NCBI RefSeq assembly: GCF_026240095.1
Contig: NZ_JAPIVG010000004.1
Coordinates: 458,340 to 522,339, forward strand
Length of the DNA: 64,000 nucleotides
Direction: 5' to 3'
Origin: Pedobacter sandarakinus
Lineage (GTDB): Bacteria; Bacteroidota; Bacteroidia; Sphingobacteriales; Sphingobacteriaceae
The position numbers and the translations under genes were made by a program. How positions within the stretch are numbered: the stretch's first letter is position 1; each line of letters begins with the position of its first letter. A model generated the notes under the pieces. It saw only the letters and a program-made list of their open reading frames with translations. It was not told where the DNA came from and did no database searches. This document shows, one piece after another, positions 17,184 to 26,842 of this stretch.

Positions 17184-19646
17184 TTAGAGACTTAAAATAT
17201 GAATCTCTGAAAAGTTTTTGAGGCTTTTAAAGTGTAATATATTTTTATCGTCGGTATAATAATCGGTTATCTCTTTATTGTCTACAATAATTTTCTTAAC
17301 CTGAAAACCTACGCCCATAATATTGCAGGCGTAGAACTCATAATTTGGAGTATATAAACCTTCAATTCGCTGAACAATTTTCAATGCTTGCCCGTCGCCT
17401 TTTACGGTGAACTTCTTTTCCAGATAGATATCCTGTTCAAACGCAAAGGTATCGCCATGATCTTCATACATATATGAGTTGACTTCATAATCACTATGAT
17501 AAATATTTAACACCACTTCTGTTATTGATTTTTCATCTACATATTGCATTACTGGATACTCTGGAATTACCGAACCCGCCCTCACGAATATTGGCATGGC
17601 ATCTATTTTAGCTTCAACGGTGTATTCGGCTCCACCTTCGAGTACTTCATTAGTCCAGAAATTATACCATGAGCCTTTCGGAAGATATACTTTTCTAGAG
17701 ATCGCACCTTGTTCCAAAACCGGACAAATCAATAGTTTATCACCATAACAAAATTCATCCTGACGGAAACTGTTGCTGATGTTTTCTTGTTCGAGCATCA
17801 CTAAGGGCCTCAAAATCGGAAAGCCGTAACGGTGGTGTTCCCAAAAAACAGAATATAAATAAGGGAGTAAGCGGTATCTAAGTTCGATAAATTTACGGTT
17901 GATATCTTCGAAGAAAGTACCAAAACTCCATGGTTCACGTTCTGCGGTATCGCCAGCAGAGTGTGCCCGCATAAACGGAGAAAATGTTCCTAACTGGATC
18001 CACCTGGTAAACAATTCGCCATCTGGCTCACCGCTAAAGCCTCCAATATCGGTACCGCAAAAAGGCACTCCAGATACCGATAAACGTTGACACTGGATGT
18101 TACCAATTTTGAGGTGTTCCCATGTAGCGATGTTGTCGCCTGTCCACACGCTTGCATAACGTTGCATACCCGAATAACCCGCACGCGTAATGGTAAACGG
18201 GCGCTTATTGCGCATTAATTTTTTGAGGCCTTCATACGTAGAGCGTACCATTTGCATTCCATAAACGTTGTGCGCCTTACGATGCGAACCGCGATAGCCA
18301 TCATAATTATGGCGTACATCGTTTGGAAACGTTCCCGAGCCGAAAACGGCAGGCTCATTCATATCATTCCAGAAACCTGCTACACCCATATCCACCAGTT
18401 CCTCATACAATTTACCCCACCATTTCCTTACTTTTGGGTTGGTAAAATCTGGAAACTGGCACCGGCCGGGCCAAACGTGTCCTTCCATAAAGTAATCGTC
18501 ACTGCGCCTGCAGAAGTATTTATTATCTTTTCCTTCTTTAAAAACCCAATAATCATCATCAACCTTAATTCCTGGGTCAATCATCACAACGGTTTTGAAA
18601 CCATCATCAGAAAGTTCTTTAATCATCCGGCGTGGATCGGGAAAATACTTCTTATTCCAGGTAAAGCATCGGTAACCATCCATATAATCGATATCCAGGT
18701 AAATGGCATCGCATGGAATTTTCCGATCTCTAAATTGTTTTGCAATTTCTTTAACTTTTGTTTCCGGATAATAGCTCCAACGGCATTGCTGATATCCTAG
18801 CGTCCATTTCGGAGGCATAGGATGTGTTCCAGTTAAGCTTGCGTACCGCTTAACTACATCCATAATATGAGGACCATGAATGTAATAGTATTGAAGTTCG
18901 CCTCCATCAGCCCAAAAACTTGTTTTGCCCGCATCCTCAGCACCAAAATCGAAATACGATTTGAAAGTATTGTCGAAAAATATTCCATAAGCAACCTGAT
19001 TATGCAAGCCGATGTAAAATGGAATGGTCCTGTACAGCGGGTCTTGGTTCCAGCCGAAAGAATAGGCGTCTGTATTCCAGTTTTCGAAACGTCGCCCGCG
19101 GAGGTTGAAATTACCAGATTTATCACCTAAGCCGAAAAAATTTTCTTCCGGATTGCACTTCTTGGTAGCATATATGTAGTATCCACCGAAATCAACATTT
19201 TCCTCCCAGTGCATAGAGTTAGCCTCATCTACCATCACCAAATTTGTGATGTTATCAGAAAACGATATATGAAAGTTTGCCTTTTCTATTTTGCAGGTAA
19301 CTGCATGTGTAGACACTGTATAATGGTCTTCATGCTCCTGCATCTTAAATACTGAAACCTTTTGATCAACTTCGGGTACGGCATATGAAAAATCGTCGAG
19401 AAAAACGCCATGAGGCGCCAGTCGGACTCTAATAATATCATCACTTACCACCCTCACCTCAACTTTGGCATCTCCGTCTGAAAAATAAAAACGATTACCC
19501 TCTTTCTTTACTTTTTCAACAGAACCTAAGTATTGCTTTACAATAGGTTTTACTGATATATCTACTGGATTATTTAAATGCTGTATTTCTTGTTCCTTCT
19601 CAATCAAATCATCGATTTGGTCAGCTTTGTCGTTTGTTTCTTCCAT
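17184..19646 (-). CDS. alpha-glucosidase, glycoside hydrolase family 31
   Basis: Cleaves terminal alpha-glucosidic bonds of maltodextrins or related glycans. In the 820-residue chain the N-terminal beta-sandwich is followed by the GH31 barrel. GFWNDMNEPAVF near residue 428 contains the nucleophile Asp, and VWTGDNIATWEHL the acid/base Asp. RAHSAGDTAEREPW and the proximal C-terminal domain are typical. No signal peptide is visible (MEETNDKADQIDDLIEKEQE), suggesting an intracellular enzyme. It is upstream of glgB and downstream of a TonB-dependent receptor, from which a terminator separates it. Confidence 0.92.
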   Translation of the reverse strand: MEETNDKADQIDDLIEKEQEIQHLNNPVDISVKPIVKQYLGSVEKVKKEGNRFYFSDGDAKVEVRVVSDDIIRVRLAPHGVFLDDFSYAVPEVDQKVSVFKMQEHEDHYTVSTHAVTCKIEKANFHISFSDNITNLVMVDEANSMHWEENVDFGGYYIYATKKCNPEENFFGLGDKSGNFNLRGRRFENWNTDAYSFGWNQDPLYRTIPFYIGLHNQVAYGIFFDNTFKSYFDFGAEDAGKTSFWADGGELQYYYIHGPHIMDVVKRYASLTGTHPMPPKWTLGYQQCRWSYYPETKVKEIAKQFRDRKIPCDAIYLDIDYMDGYRCFTWNKKYFPDPRRMIKELSDDGFKTVVMIDPGIKVDDDYWVFKEGKDNKYFCRRSDDYFMEGHVWPGRCQFPDFTNPKVRKWWGKLYEELVDMGVAGFWNDMNEPAVFGSGTFPNDVRHNYDGYRGSHRKAHNVYGMQMVRSTYEGLKKLMRNKRPFTITRAGYSGMQRYASVWTGDNIATWEHLKIGNIQCQRLSVSGVPFCGTDIGGFSGEPDGELFTRWIQLGTFSPFMRAHSAGDTAEREPWSFGTFFEDINRKFIELRYRLLPYLYSVFWEHHRYGFPILRPLVMLEQENISNSFRQDEFCYGDKLLICPVLEQGAISRKVYLPKGSWYNFWTNEVLEGGAEYTVEAKIDAMPIFVRAGSVIPEYPVMQYVDEKSITEVVLNIYHSDYEVNSYMYEDHGDTFAFEQDIYLEKKFTVKGDGQALKIVQRIEGLYTPNYEFYACNIMGVGFQVKKIIVDNKEITDYYTDDKNILHFKSLKNFSEIHILSL

Positions 19647-19756
19647 CCTTTATTATTCAAAAATTAAATCTATGATAGCTCTTAAACTGGGATGTGCTTA
19701 AGAAAGTACTATATTACAAATATTTTATAAAAGGGAAAGGTTAAATCATAAAAAAA

Positions 19757-19780
19757 CCCCGATACTTTAGGTACCGAGGG
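19757..19780 (-). terminator. terminator of the TonB-dependent receptor gene
   Basis: On the minus strand CCTCGGTAC pairs with GTATCGGGG (with G-U pairs) and runs into seven T. It follows the receptor stop at 19804. Confidence 0.8.
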
Positions 19781-19803
19781 TAATGCCGAGCGTATATGTT
19801 TAA

Positions 19804-22722
19804 CTACGGATTGAAAGAGAAAGCCAGATAATAGATTGCTCCTGCAGCAGGATTGCCATATGATGTGATATAGTATTTGTTCATCACATTTGATCCCCCC
19901 AATTTTAGAACAGATTTTACTGATGGAATTTTTAAACTAACCTGTGCATCAAGTGAACTGTATGCAGGCACTTCGCCAGAGCTGAAAGATGAATTCCAGA
20001 AGAATCTATCTTGCCAACGATAAGAAACGTTGAAACCAAAATTCTTAATAATTTCCCTGTTGCCCAATCCAAGATTGAAACGCACCTTTGGTGTATTAAA
20101 ATCGTTGATGTAATTTGCAGGTAGATCGCCTATTTGGTTATAGGATACGTTTCCACTCACTGTCCACTTGTTTATTAAATAATCCAGACCTAGTGCAGCA
20201 CCGTAAGAAGTTACTTCTCCGGTTGCATTAACGGGAACACCGAATTTAACAAAAGTTGGACTGGCCTGTGTACCCACATTTTGATACACATCTACAGCGG
20301 TAATGAAATCCTTATAAATGTTGTAATAACCGTAGGCATCTATCAATAATTTCGGTGTGATTAGTCCTCTATAACCCAATTCGTAAGACTGAACACTTTC
20401 CGGGCGCACACCTTTGGCATCGAATGTATACTGCTGCAACAATGCAGGGTTAGTAGTACCCGCAGCTACTGATGCCAAAAAGGCTCTATAACTCACATCA
20501 GTAAATGCTTTGTTTGCATCAAGTTTGTATTTACCGAACATAATTTCCGGTAATCCACCTATAAGTCTTTGTGAACCACCACCTACAGATAAATCGATGT
20601 ATTGATTTTGGGTAGTAGGATTGCGATAACCTGTTTGGTAAGAAGCTCTGATATTGTTATTCTTCGCTACGGTAAAAACTCCGGTAATTCTAGGCGTAAA
20701 ACGTCCTTCAAAGTTTTGACTCTTGTCATATCGTCCTGCAAACGTAAGCTTTAACTTATCGTTAAACAATTTCTTACCTACCTGTGCAAAGGCACCGTAT
20801 TCGTCGATATCTATAGATTCCGTTAAATCGTTGAAAATTGTACCTCCAGAATTTAAGTCGTACAAGCGGTACGAAGCACCAACCTGGAACTCAATCACAT
20901 TGTTGAAAGCATTTGTAAAATTATACATCCCTTCATAGTGATAAAGATTGGACTTGTCGTCGAACTTAGCACCATAAATACCCTTTGATGCATCTGAAGT
21001 GCTAAGGGTAGTATTCATGATGGTATTTTTAGCAGTTTCGAATTGCGGCGTACCAGGCTCGAAACGTCCTTGGTTGGCGGCATTACGAGCAATTGCATGG
21101 GCTGCTGCATCGCCCTGACCCGCTGCTCTGGCACCAACGTAATTCCCGATGTATTGTGGAAACCATGTGGTAGATGCTTTAGAAACCTCGTTGATGTAAC
21201 TACCAAGAATAGATGAAATATAAGAATCGCCTGAACGCTCTTGCGTAGTGTAGGCTTTCAAATAAAAATCTTGGCCTTTTAACTCAAGCTTATACTGGCC
21301 AATATTGAAGTTGCGTAGCGAATAGCGGTCGGAACCGGTATAAACCGATGTACCTGTACCCCAGTTTGCTTGTGCAACTGCCTGAACGGTGCTTGAAAAG
21401 TTATAATACAAAGCTCCAGATGCCTTTAGCGACTTCGTATCATAATCAACCAGGTTTTCTTCGTTATAACCTGTTCTAGAGATGTTTTGATCGGGAATAA
21501 GGTTAGCTTTTAAGCCAACATAAAAAGGAAAGTAATTTTGTACTGCCGGACGTAGCGCTGCAGGCAAACCAGCTAAGAAACCAGCTTGTTGTGCTGCGTT
21601 CGGAATTGCCGGACCAAAAGCGTTATCTATTAATGATTTGATGTTAGGAATTAAACCACCAGAACCTGCATTAATTCCAGCAATGGTTGCATTTTGCACA
21701 TTTAGTGCTACGTTTCTCATGTTCTGACTCACCTCGTCGCCATACACATTAACGCCGTCATAGTTGGTGTCGCTATTTCGATCGCCTGCTTTCACCATTC
21801 TTGATACGCGATCGAAGTTGGAATAGTTATTCCCGAACCAGTCTTTGGCTTGCAGAAAAGAGAATGCAGCCTTTGCCCCAAATTTATTGTTCCAGGATTT
21901 TGCAACACGCACATCTAACTGATTGAATGGCTGAACACCTGAATTATCATCATTTACATGATTAACTCCAGTTTTATACTGAAAGCTTGCACCTTGGTAT
22001 TTAAAAGGATCTTTCGATGTCATTAGCAACGTACCGTTGATACCACCCGCACCGTATAAAGCTGAAGAAGCTCCCGGTAGAAGTTCAACATTATCTACAT
22101 CCAATTCAGTAATTCCTACGATATTACCTACAGAAAAATTTAAACCAGGTGCCTGGTTGTCCATTCCATCGATATATTGATTAAAACGGGTATTTCCATT
22201 TGAATTAAATCCCCTGGTATTAATTGATTTAAAAGTTAAACTTTGCATGCTGCTTTCTACACCTTTCATATTGTTAAGGGCATCGTAAAAAGAAGGCGCT
22301 GCAATTTCGCGGATAGATGCGGCACTCATGCGCTCGATAGACACCGGCGATTCGAGAATACGCTCTGGCGTACGCGAAGCTGAAACAACAACGTCACCAC
22401 CTAAAACTACTGCAGTTTCCATTTCTATATTGATCCCTGAAGTACTATTTGTGATCTGTTGTTCCACTGAGCCATAACCAACATACGATGCCACCAATGT
22501 AAAGGGCAATTTTGCCGAAGTTGAGAAGCTGAAGGAACCATTTGCGGCCGATGCCGTACCACCAGATTGGCCCTTGATAGTTAAGCTAACGCCAGCAAGT
22601 CCTTCTTTAGATTGCCGGTCCTTCACGGTTCCACTAACCGTAACGTTTTGTGCATGTGACGCGAAAGTGAATCCGCACACAAAAAACAATACACAAAGGA
22701 TCTGTGTAAAAATTCTGCTCAT
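19804..22722 (-). CDS. TonB-dependent outer-membrane receptor
   Basis: A 972-residue outer-membrane transporter of unknown substrate. It has a signal peptide (residues 1-24, ending SHAQ), then a carboxypeptidase-regulatory-like domain (VSGTVKDRQSKEGLAGVSL, residues 28-105). The plug domain follows (SRTPERILESPVSIERM; NTRGFNSNGNTRFNQYIDG). The remainder is a TonB-dependent beta-barrel ending in an aromatic-rich strand (YYLAFSFNP). It is not a SusC-type protein and no SusD gene is adjacent. The location next to GH31 and glgB might suggest glucan uptake, but its own terminator separates it, so this is weak. Confidence 0.9.
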   Translation of the reverse strand: MSRIFTQILCVLFFVCGFTFASHAQNVTVSGTVKDRQSKEGLAGVSLTIKGQSGGTASAANGSFSFSTSAKLPFTLVASYVGYGSVEQQITNSTSGINIEMETAVVLGGDVVVSASRTPERILESPVSIERMSAASIREIAAPSFYDALNNMKGVESSMQSLTFKSINTRGFNSNGNTRFNQYIDGMDNQAPGLNFSVGNIVGITELDVDNVELLPGASSALYGAGGINGTLLMTSKDPFKYQGASFQYKTGVNHVNDDNSGVQPFNQLDVRVAKSWNNKFGAKAAFSFLQAKDWFGNNYSNFDRVSRMVKAGDRNSDTNYDGVNVYGDEVSQNMRNVALNVQNATIAGINAGSGGLIPNIKSLIDNAFGPAIPNAAQQAGFLAGLPAALRPAVQNYFPFYVGLKANLIPDQNISRTGYNEENLVDYDTKSLKASGALYYNFSSTVQAVAQANWGTGTSVYTGSDRYSLRNFNIGQYKLELKGQDFYLKAYTTQERSGDSYISSILGSYINEVSKASTTWFPQYIGNYVGARAAGQGDAAAHAIARNAANQGRFEPGTPQFETAKNTIMNTTLSTSDASKGIYGAKFDDKSNLYHYEGMYNFTNAFNNVIEFQVGASYRLYDLNSGGTIFNDLTESIDIDEYGAFAQVGKKLFNDKLKLTFAGRYDKSQNFEGRFTPRITGVFTVAKNNNIRASYQTGYRNPTTQNQYIDLSVGGGSQRLIGGLPEIMFGKYKLDANKAFTDVSYRAFLASVAAGTTNPALLQQYTFDAKGVRPESVQSYELGYRGLITPKLLIDAYGYYNIYKDFITAVDVYQNVGTQASPTFVKFGVPVNATGEVTSYGAALGLDYLINKWTVSGNVSYNQIGDLPANYINDFNTPKVRFNLGLGNREIIKNFGFNVSYRWQDRFFWNSSFSSGEVPAYSSLDAQVSLKIPSVKSVLKLGGSNVMNKYYITSYGNPAAGAIYYLAFSFNP

Positions 22723-22917
22723 AAATTGAATGTATTTGGTTGTTTGTATTATTAGTTACATAAACTTAAATGCTTTTTTTGAATTAAACAAATTATGTTA
22801 GCATAATAATTTTTAGCGATATATAATTTTGAATGCTATGGAGTTTATCGTATTTTGCAATGATTAAGAATCAACAATGTACGTGTTAGGTACCTTGTGA
22901 TTTCCCAACTAACCATT

Positions 22918-25347
22918 ATGAATAAATTAAAAGCGCTATTCTGTCTCATCATTCCTGTAGCCTTAGCTTTCATTTTTAATACAAAATTTGGTGATACGCC
23001 GCCAGTGTTAAAATTCTTGAATCCGTTTAGGGGCTTCTGGCAAAACGCCGAGAATAATCATTTTATGTTCAACCATAAAACGAAAATTAAAGGCGCACAG
23101 GCCGAGATCGAAATTGTGTTCGATGACAGAATGATCCCACACGTGTTTGCGCAGAACGACCATGATTTATACCTCGCACAGGGATATGTTACGGCAATGC
23201 ATCGCCTATGGCAGATGGATTTTCAAACCCGCTTTGCTGCTGGCAGAATAAGTGAGGTGGTAGGTGAAAAAGCAATTGAAGTAGATCGCTACCAAAGAAG
23301 AATGGGGATGGTATACGGGGCAGAAAATTCTTTGAAAGGCATGATGCAAGATCCAAAATCGAAGGAGATGATTTTGGCTTATACCGAGGGCATAAATGCT
23401 TATATCAAAACACTTTCAAGAGCGAATTATCCCCTAGAATATAAAATTCTCGATTTCAAACCAGAAGAGTGGACACCAATTAAATGTGCGCTATTGCTTA
23501 AACAAATGTCGGCTGTTCTGGCCATGGGATCAGACGAATTTTACATGACGAATATCCTTAAAACATTCGGGCCAGAGGTTACAAAAAACCTTTTTCCAGA
23601 TTACCCTTTCAAAGAGGATCCGATCATTCCGGTAGGAACAAGCTGGGACTTTAAGCCTTTACCTATCCCTAAAACTCCCGAGAGTTTTACCAGGGCGCTT
23701 ACAGGTAATGTTAAAACTAAAGAAAAAGTAGAAGGAATTGGCAGCAATAATTGGGCATTATCGGGAAGCAAAACAAAATCTGGCTACCCCATTTTAGCCA
23801 ACGACCCGCATTTGGAACTTACCTTACCTTCTATTTGGTATCAAATTCAACTGCATGCGCCAGGCATCAATTCATATGGCGTTTCATTGCCGGGCGCCCC
23901 CGGTATAGTAATAGGTTTTAATCAGAAGATTGCCTGGGGAGTTACCAATGTAGCGGCCGACGTATTGGATTTTTATCAGATTAAGTTTAAAGATGATAGC
24001 CATAACCAATATTGGTACAACAATAAATGGAACAATACGGTTAAACGGGTAGAAACAATTAAAATTCGCGGAAGCAAAGAAGAATTAGATACCGTTTTTT
24101 ATACACACCATGGTCCGGTAGTGTATTTTCAGAAACCAAAATATAGTAAGGCAGACAATGTGCCTGTAGGCGATGCACTGAGGTGGATTGCACATGATCG
24201 ATCGAACGAATTAATGACCTTTTATCTTCTCAACCGGGGAAAAAATTATGAGGATTATAGAAAAGCCCTCACCTTCTATACTGCGCCAGCACAAAACTTT
24301 GTTTTTGCAAGTGTAGATAATGATATCGCCATCACCCCTAATGGCAAATTCCCCTTAAAATGGAAAGATCAGGGAAAATTTATTCTAGACGGATCGGAAC
24401 CTGTTAACGACTGGCAAGGCTGGATTCCTGCAGACCAAAATCCAACAGTAAAAAACCCTGAAAGAGGCTTTGTAAGTTCGGCGAACCAGTCTTCTACTGA
24501 TCCTTCTTATCCATATTATATCAATTGGGAATTTGCCCCTTACGAAAGAGGAAAAAGAATTAATGACCGTTTGGGAGCGATGACAATGGCAACATTAGAC
24601 AGCATTAGGCTAATGCAAACCGATAATTATAGCATTATGGCACAAAACTTATTGCCTGCGGTTTTACCGATGCTAAATTCCGAGCAACTGAACGCTACGC
24701 AGAAAGAAGCCTTAAGCTACCTAAGCAAATGGAATAAACGATATGATGCCAACGAAATTGCGGCAAGCGTCTTTGAGATCTGGACAAAACGCCTGGCTTA
24801 CAATATCTGGAATGATGAATTTGTTATCAAAGGCGTTCCGATGCGTTACCCTTCCAGAGACCGAACCATTCAAATGATTTTAACAGAACCCAAGGCGCAA
24901 TGGTACGACAATGTTAATACACCAAAAAAAGAAACTTTAGCAGATTTAGTTAACGAATCGTTTAAGTACAGTTGCGACAGTCTGGAACGCAGGTTTGGTC
25001 CTATTAATAAAGATTGGAGATGGAGCAATGTAAAACAAAGCAATGTACCACATTTGGCAAAAATACCAGGGTTTGGATCGAAGGTACTACAAATAGGTGG
25101 CGCTAAAAGCACAATAAATGCCTTAAGTGAAACGAATGGACCTTCCTGGCGAATGGTTGTAGAACTTGGTAAAACCCCTAAAGGCCATGGTGTTTATCCC
25201 GGGGGACAATCGGGCAATCCTGGCAGTAGGTTTTACGACAATATGCTGGACACATGGGCGAATGGTCAGCTCTACGACCTGTTTTTCATGCAGAATCCCG
25301 ATGATCAATCTGGAAAAATTATCACTCGTTTAAAAATTTCAAAATAG
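22918..25347 (+). CDS. penicillin acylase family protein (Ntn hydrolase)
   Basis: A probably periplasmic amidase precursor that should cut itself into two subunits; the family hydrolyses penicillins, acyl-homoserine lactones or other acylated amines. The ATG at 22918 gives 809 residues with an N-terminal hydrophobic export segment (ALFCLIIPVALAFIF). The motif GIGSNNWALSG places the nucleophile Ser at about residue 276, the expected N-terminus of the beta subunit. NDPHLELTLPSIWYQIQL and GFNQKIAWGVTNV are also conserved. It is followed after 5 nt by a small membrane protein gene. The natural substrate is unknown. Confidence 0.9.
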   Translation: MNKLKALFCLIIPVALAFIFNTKFGDTPPVLKFLNPFRGFWQNAENNHFMFNHKTKIKGAQAEIEIVFDDRMIPHVFAQNDHDLYLAQGYVTAMHRLWQMDFQTRFAAGRISEVVGEKAIEVDRYQRRMGMVYGAENSLKGMMQDPKSKEMILAYTEGINAYIKTLSRANYPLEYKILDFKPEEWTPIKCALLLKQMSAVLAMGSDEFYMTNILKTFGPEVTKNLFPDYPFKEDPIIPVGTSWDFKPLPIPKTPESFTRALTGNVKTKEKVEGIGSNNWALSGSKTKSGYPILANDPHLELTLPSIWYQIQLHAPGINSYGVSLPGAPGIVIGFNQKIAWGVTNVAADVLDFYQIKFKDDSHNQYWYNNKWNNTVKRVETIKIRGSKEELDTVFYTHHGPVVYFQKPKYSKADNVPVGDALRWIAHDRSNELMTFYLLNRGKNYEDYRKALTFYTAPAQNFVFASVDNDIAITPNGKFPLKWKDQGKFILDGSEPVNDWQGWIPADQNPTVKNPERGFVSSANQSSTDPSYPYYINWEFAPYERGKRINDRLGAMTMATLDSIRLMQTDNYSIMAQNLLPAVLPMLNSEQLNATQKEALSYLSKWNKRYDANEIAASVFEIWTKRLAYNIWNDEFVIKGVPMRYPSRDRTIQMILTEPKAQWYDNVNTPKKETLADLVNESFKYSCDSLERRFGPINKDWRWSNVKQSNVPHLAKIPGFGSKVLQIGGAKSTINALSETNGPSWRMVVELGKTPKGHGVYPGGQSGNPGSRFYDNMLDTWANGQLYDLFFMQNPDDQSGKIITRLKISK

Positions 25348-25352
25348 CTAAA

Positions 25353-25706
25353 ATGGTATTTATCGTTATCCTAATTATCTGTTTCTTACTACAAATGGTT
25401 GCACCTTGGTGGGTAATTATTGTGATCTCATTTGCTACTTGCGGCATTATTGGCAAAACCGGAAAAATAGCTTTCTGGCAGTCGTTCTTCGCCATATTAT
25501 TATTATGGATTGGCTATGCGCTTTTTAAAAGTTTGCCAAACGATAACCTCTTAGCCGGCAGGGTGGCCGTGATGTTCAAGGTGAATTTATGGTGGGCACT
25601 ATTGCTAATCACCGGCATTTTAAGCGGACTTGTGGCCGGTATTTCCGGCTATTGTGGCTATCAATTTAGAATGGCCATGTTGGCGAAAAAAACTGAAGCG
25701 AAATAG
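25353..25706 (+). CDS. small membrane protein of unknown function
   Basis: A 117-residue protein with four hydrophobic segments at roughly residues 1-20, 22-45, 48-65 and 78-103. I recognise no family. It starts 5 nt after the penicillin acylase stop, indicating cotranscription. Similar tiny membrane proteins are common next to exported hydrolases in this family of bacteria, but no role can be stated. Confidence 0.65.
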   Translation: MVFIVILIICFLLQMVAPWWVIIVISFATCGIIGKTGKIAFWQSFFAILLLWIGYALFKSLPNDNLLAGRVAVMFKVNLWWALLLITGILSGLVAGISGYCGYQFRMAMLAKKTEAK

Positions 25707-25718
25707 CATTAAGCTTTG

Positions 25719-25726
25719 TATTTTTG
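25719..25726 (+). promoter_or_regulatory. -7 box 4 nt before the LuxE-like gene
   Basis: TATTTTTG fits TAnnTTTG. The GTG start at 25731 follows after 4 nt, so transcription would begin at or next to the start codon. The same 4-nt spacing is found at ligA and bamD. Confidence 0.5.
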
Positions 25727-25730
25727 CAAA

Positions 25731-26714
25731 GTGAATATATTACCTCAAGACCTATTTACCACGAACAGTTCGGAAGAATTTAAAGCCAAAGCAATTTCCG
25801 TATTTCGCCATCAAGCCAGGCATTGTACCGTATACCGAGAATATATTTCTCATTTAAGAATCAATGTTGATGCCGTTACCGAGTTAGAACATATCCCCTT
25901 CCTGCCTATCAGTTTCTTCAAAACGCACCGAGTGCTTAGCAATAATGAAATGGTAGAGGTAACTTTTAGTAGCTCTGGCACTACCGGAATTGTTCAAAGC
26001 CACCATTATGTTACCAATGTATCACTTTACGAAAAAAGTTATCTGCAGGCTTTCGAGGATTTCTATGGAAAAGTATCTGCTTACAATTTTTTGGCGCTGC
26101 TTCCCTCCTACCAGCAACGTTCCGGCTCTTCACTTATTTACATGGTTAACGATCTCATTGAAAAAAGCCAGCAACCAAAAAGTGGGTATTTTCTAGAGAA
26201 TCATGATGAACTTTTTGAAAGCCTGATTCACCTAAGGGACACCAAACAACCAACTGTTTTGATTGGCGTTACCTATGCTTTATTGGACTTCGTTGAAACT
26301 TTTGATCTCGATTTTCCGCAACTAGTGGTAATGGAAACTGGTGGCATGAAAGGCCGTAGGAAAGAAATGGTGCGTGAAGAACTTCATGAGCAACTAACAA
26401 AAGGTTTTGGCGTACCCACCATCCACAGCGAATATGGCATGACTGAATTACTTTCTCAAGCTTATTCACTTGGACATGGCGTTTTTAAATGCCCTAACTG
26501 GATGAAAGTTTTAATACGAGACACGAATGATCCGCTTACCCTTATTCCCGAAGGCAGAACAGGCGGTATTAATGTAATCGACCTGGCGAATATTAATTCT
26601 TGTGCCTTCATTGCCACACAAGATCTTGGACGAATTGCAGCAGATGGAAGTTTCGAGGTTCTAGGCCGATTTGATCATGCAGATATCAGGGGTTGTAACC
26701 TGCTGGTACAATAA
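25731..26714 (+). CDS. LuxE/acyl-protein synthetase-like acyl-activating protein
   Basis: A 327-residue member of the LuxE-like branch of the adenylate-forming superfamily. The P-loop-like motif SSSGTTGIVQS, the central ETGGMKGRR and YGMTELLSQAYS, and the C-terminal TQDLGRIAADGSFEVLGRFDHADIRG all fit. Such proteins activate fatty acids or other acyl groups; the partner and product here are unknown. The start is taken as GTG at 25731, because an in-frame TTG at 25716 lies upstream of the -7 box. It has its own promoter within 25 nt of the preceding gene. Confidence 0.75.
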   Translation: MNILPQDLFTTNSSEEFKAKAISVFRHQARHCTVYREYISHLRINVDAVTELEHIPFLPISFFKTHRVLSNNEMVEVTFSSSGTTGIVQSHHYVTNVSLYEKSYLQAFEDFYGKVSAYNFLALLPSYQQRSGSSLIYMVNDLIEKSQQPKSGYFLENHDELFESLIHLRDTKQPTVLIGVTYALLDFVETFDLDFPQLVVMETGGMKGRRKEMVREELHEQLTKGFGVPTIHSEYGMTELLSQAYSLGHGVFKCPNWMKVLIRDTNDPLTLIPEGRTGGINVIDLANINSCAFIATQDLGRIAADGSFEVLGRFDHADIRGCNLLVQ

Positions 26715-26805
26715 AAAATATGTGTTTGCTTAGGCAACCTTTCAAAGCATCTAAGCTAGATTTTGGTTAACATCCACGTTTAAGCAACGAAGTTGATATT
26801 AAGCA

Positions 26806-26834
26806 AAAATGCCCGATTTCTCATCGGGCATTTT
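26806..26834. terminator. bidirectional terminator between LuxE-like gene and tyrS
   Basis: AAAATGCCCGAT and ATCGGGCATTTT form a perfect 12-bp stem with a 5-nt loop, serving two convergent genes. Confidence 0.85.
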
Positions 26835-26842
26835 GTATCTAT

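Noticed and set aside
18252..18800. 182-codon plus-strand frame inside the GH31 gene
   Set aside because: Opposite strand to a well-supported alpha-glucosidase and without family resemblance.
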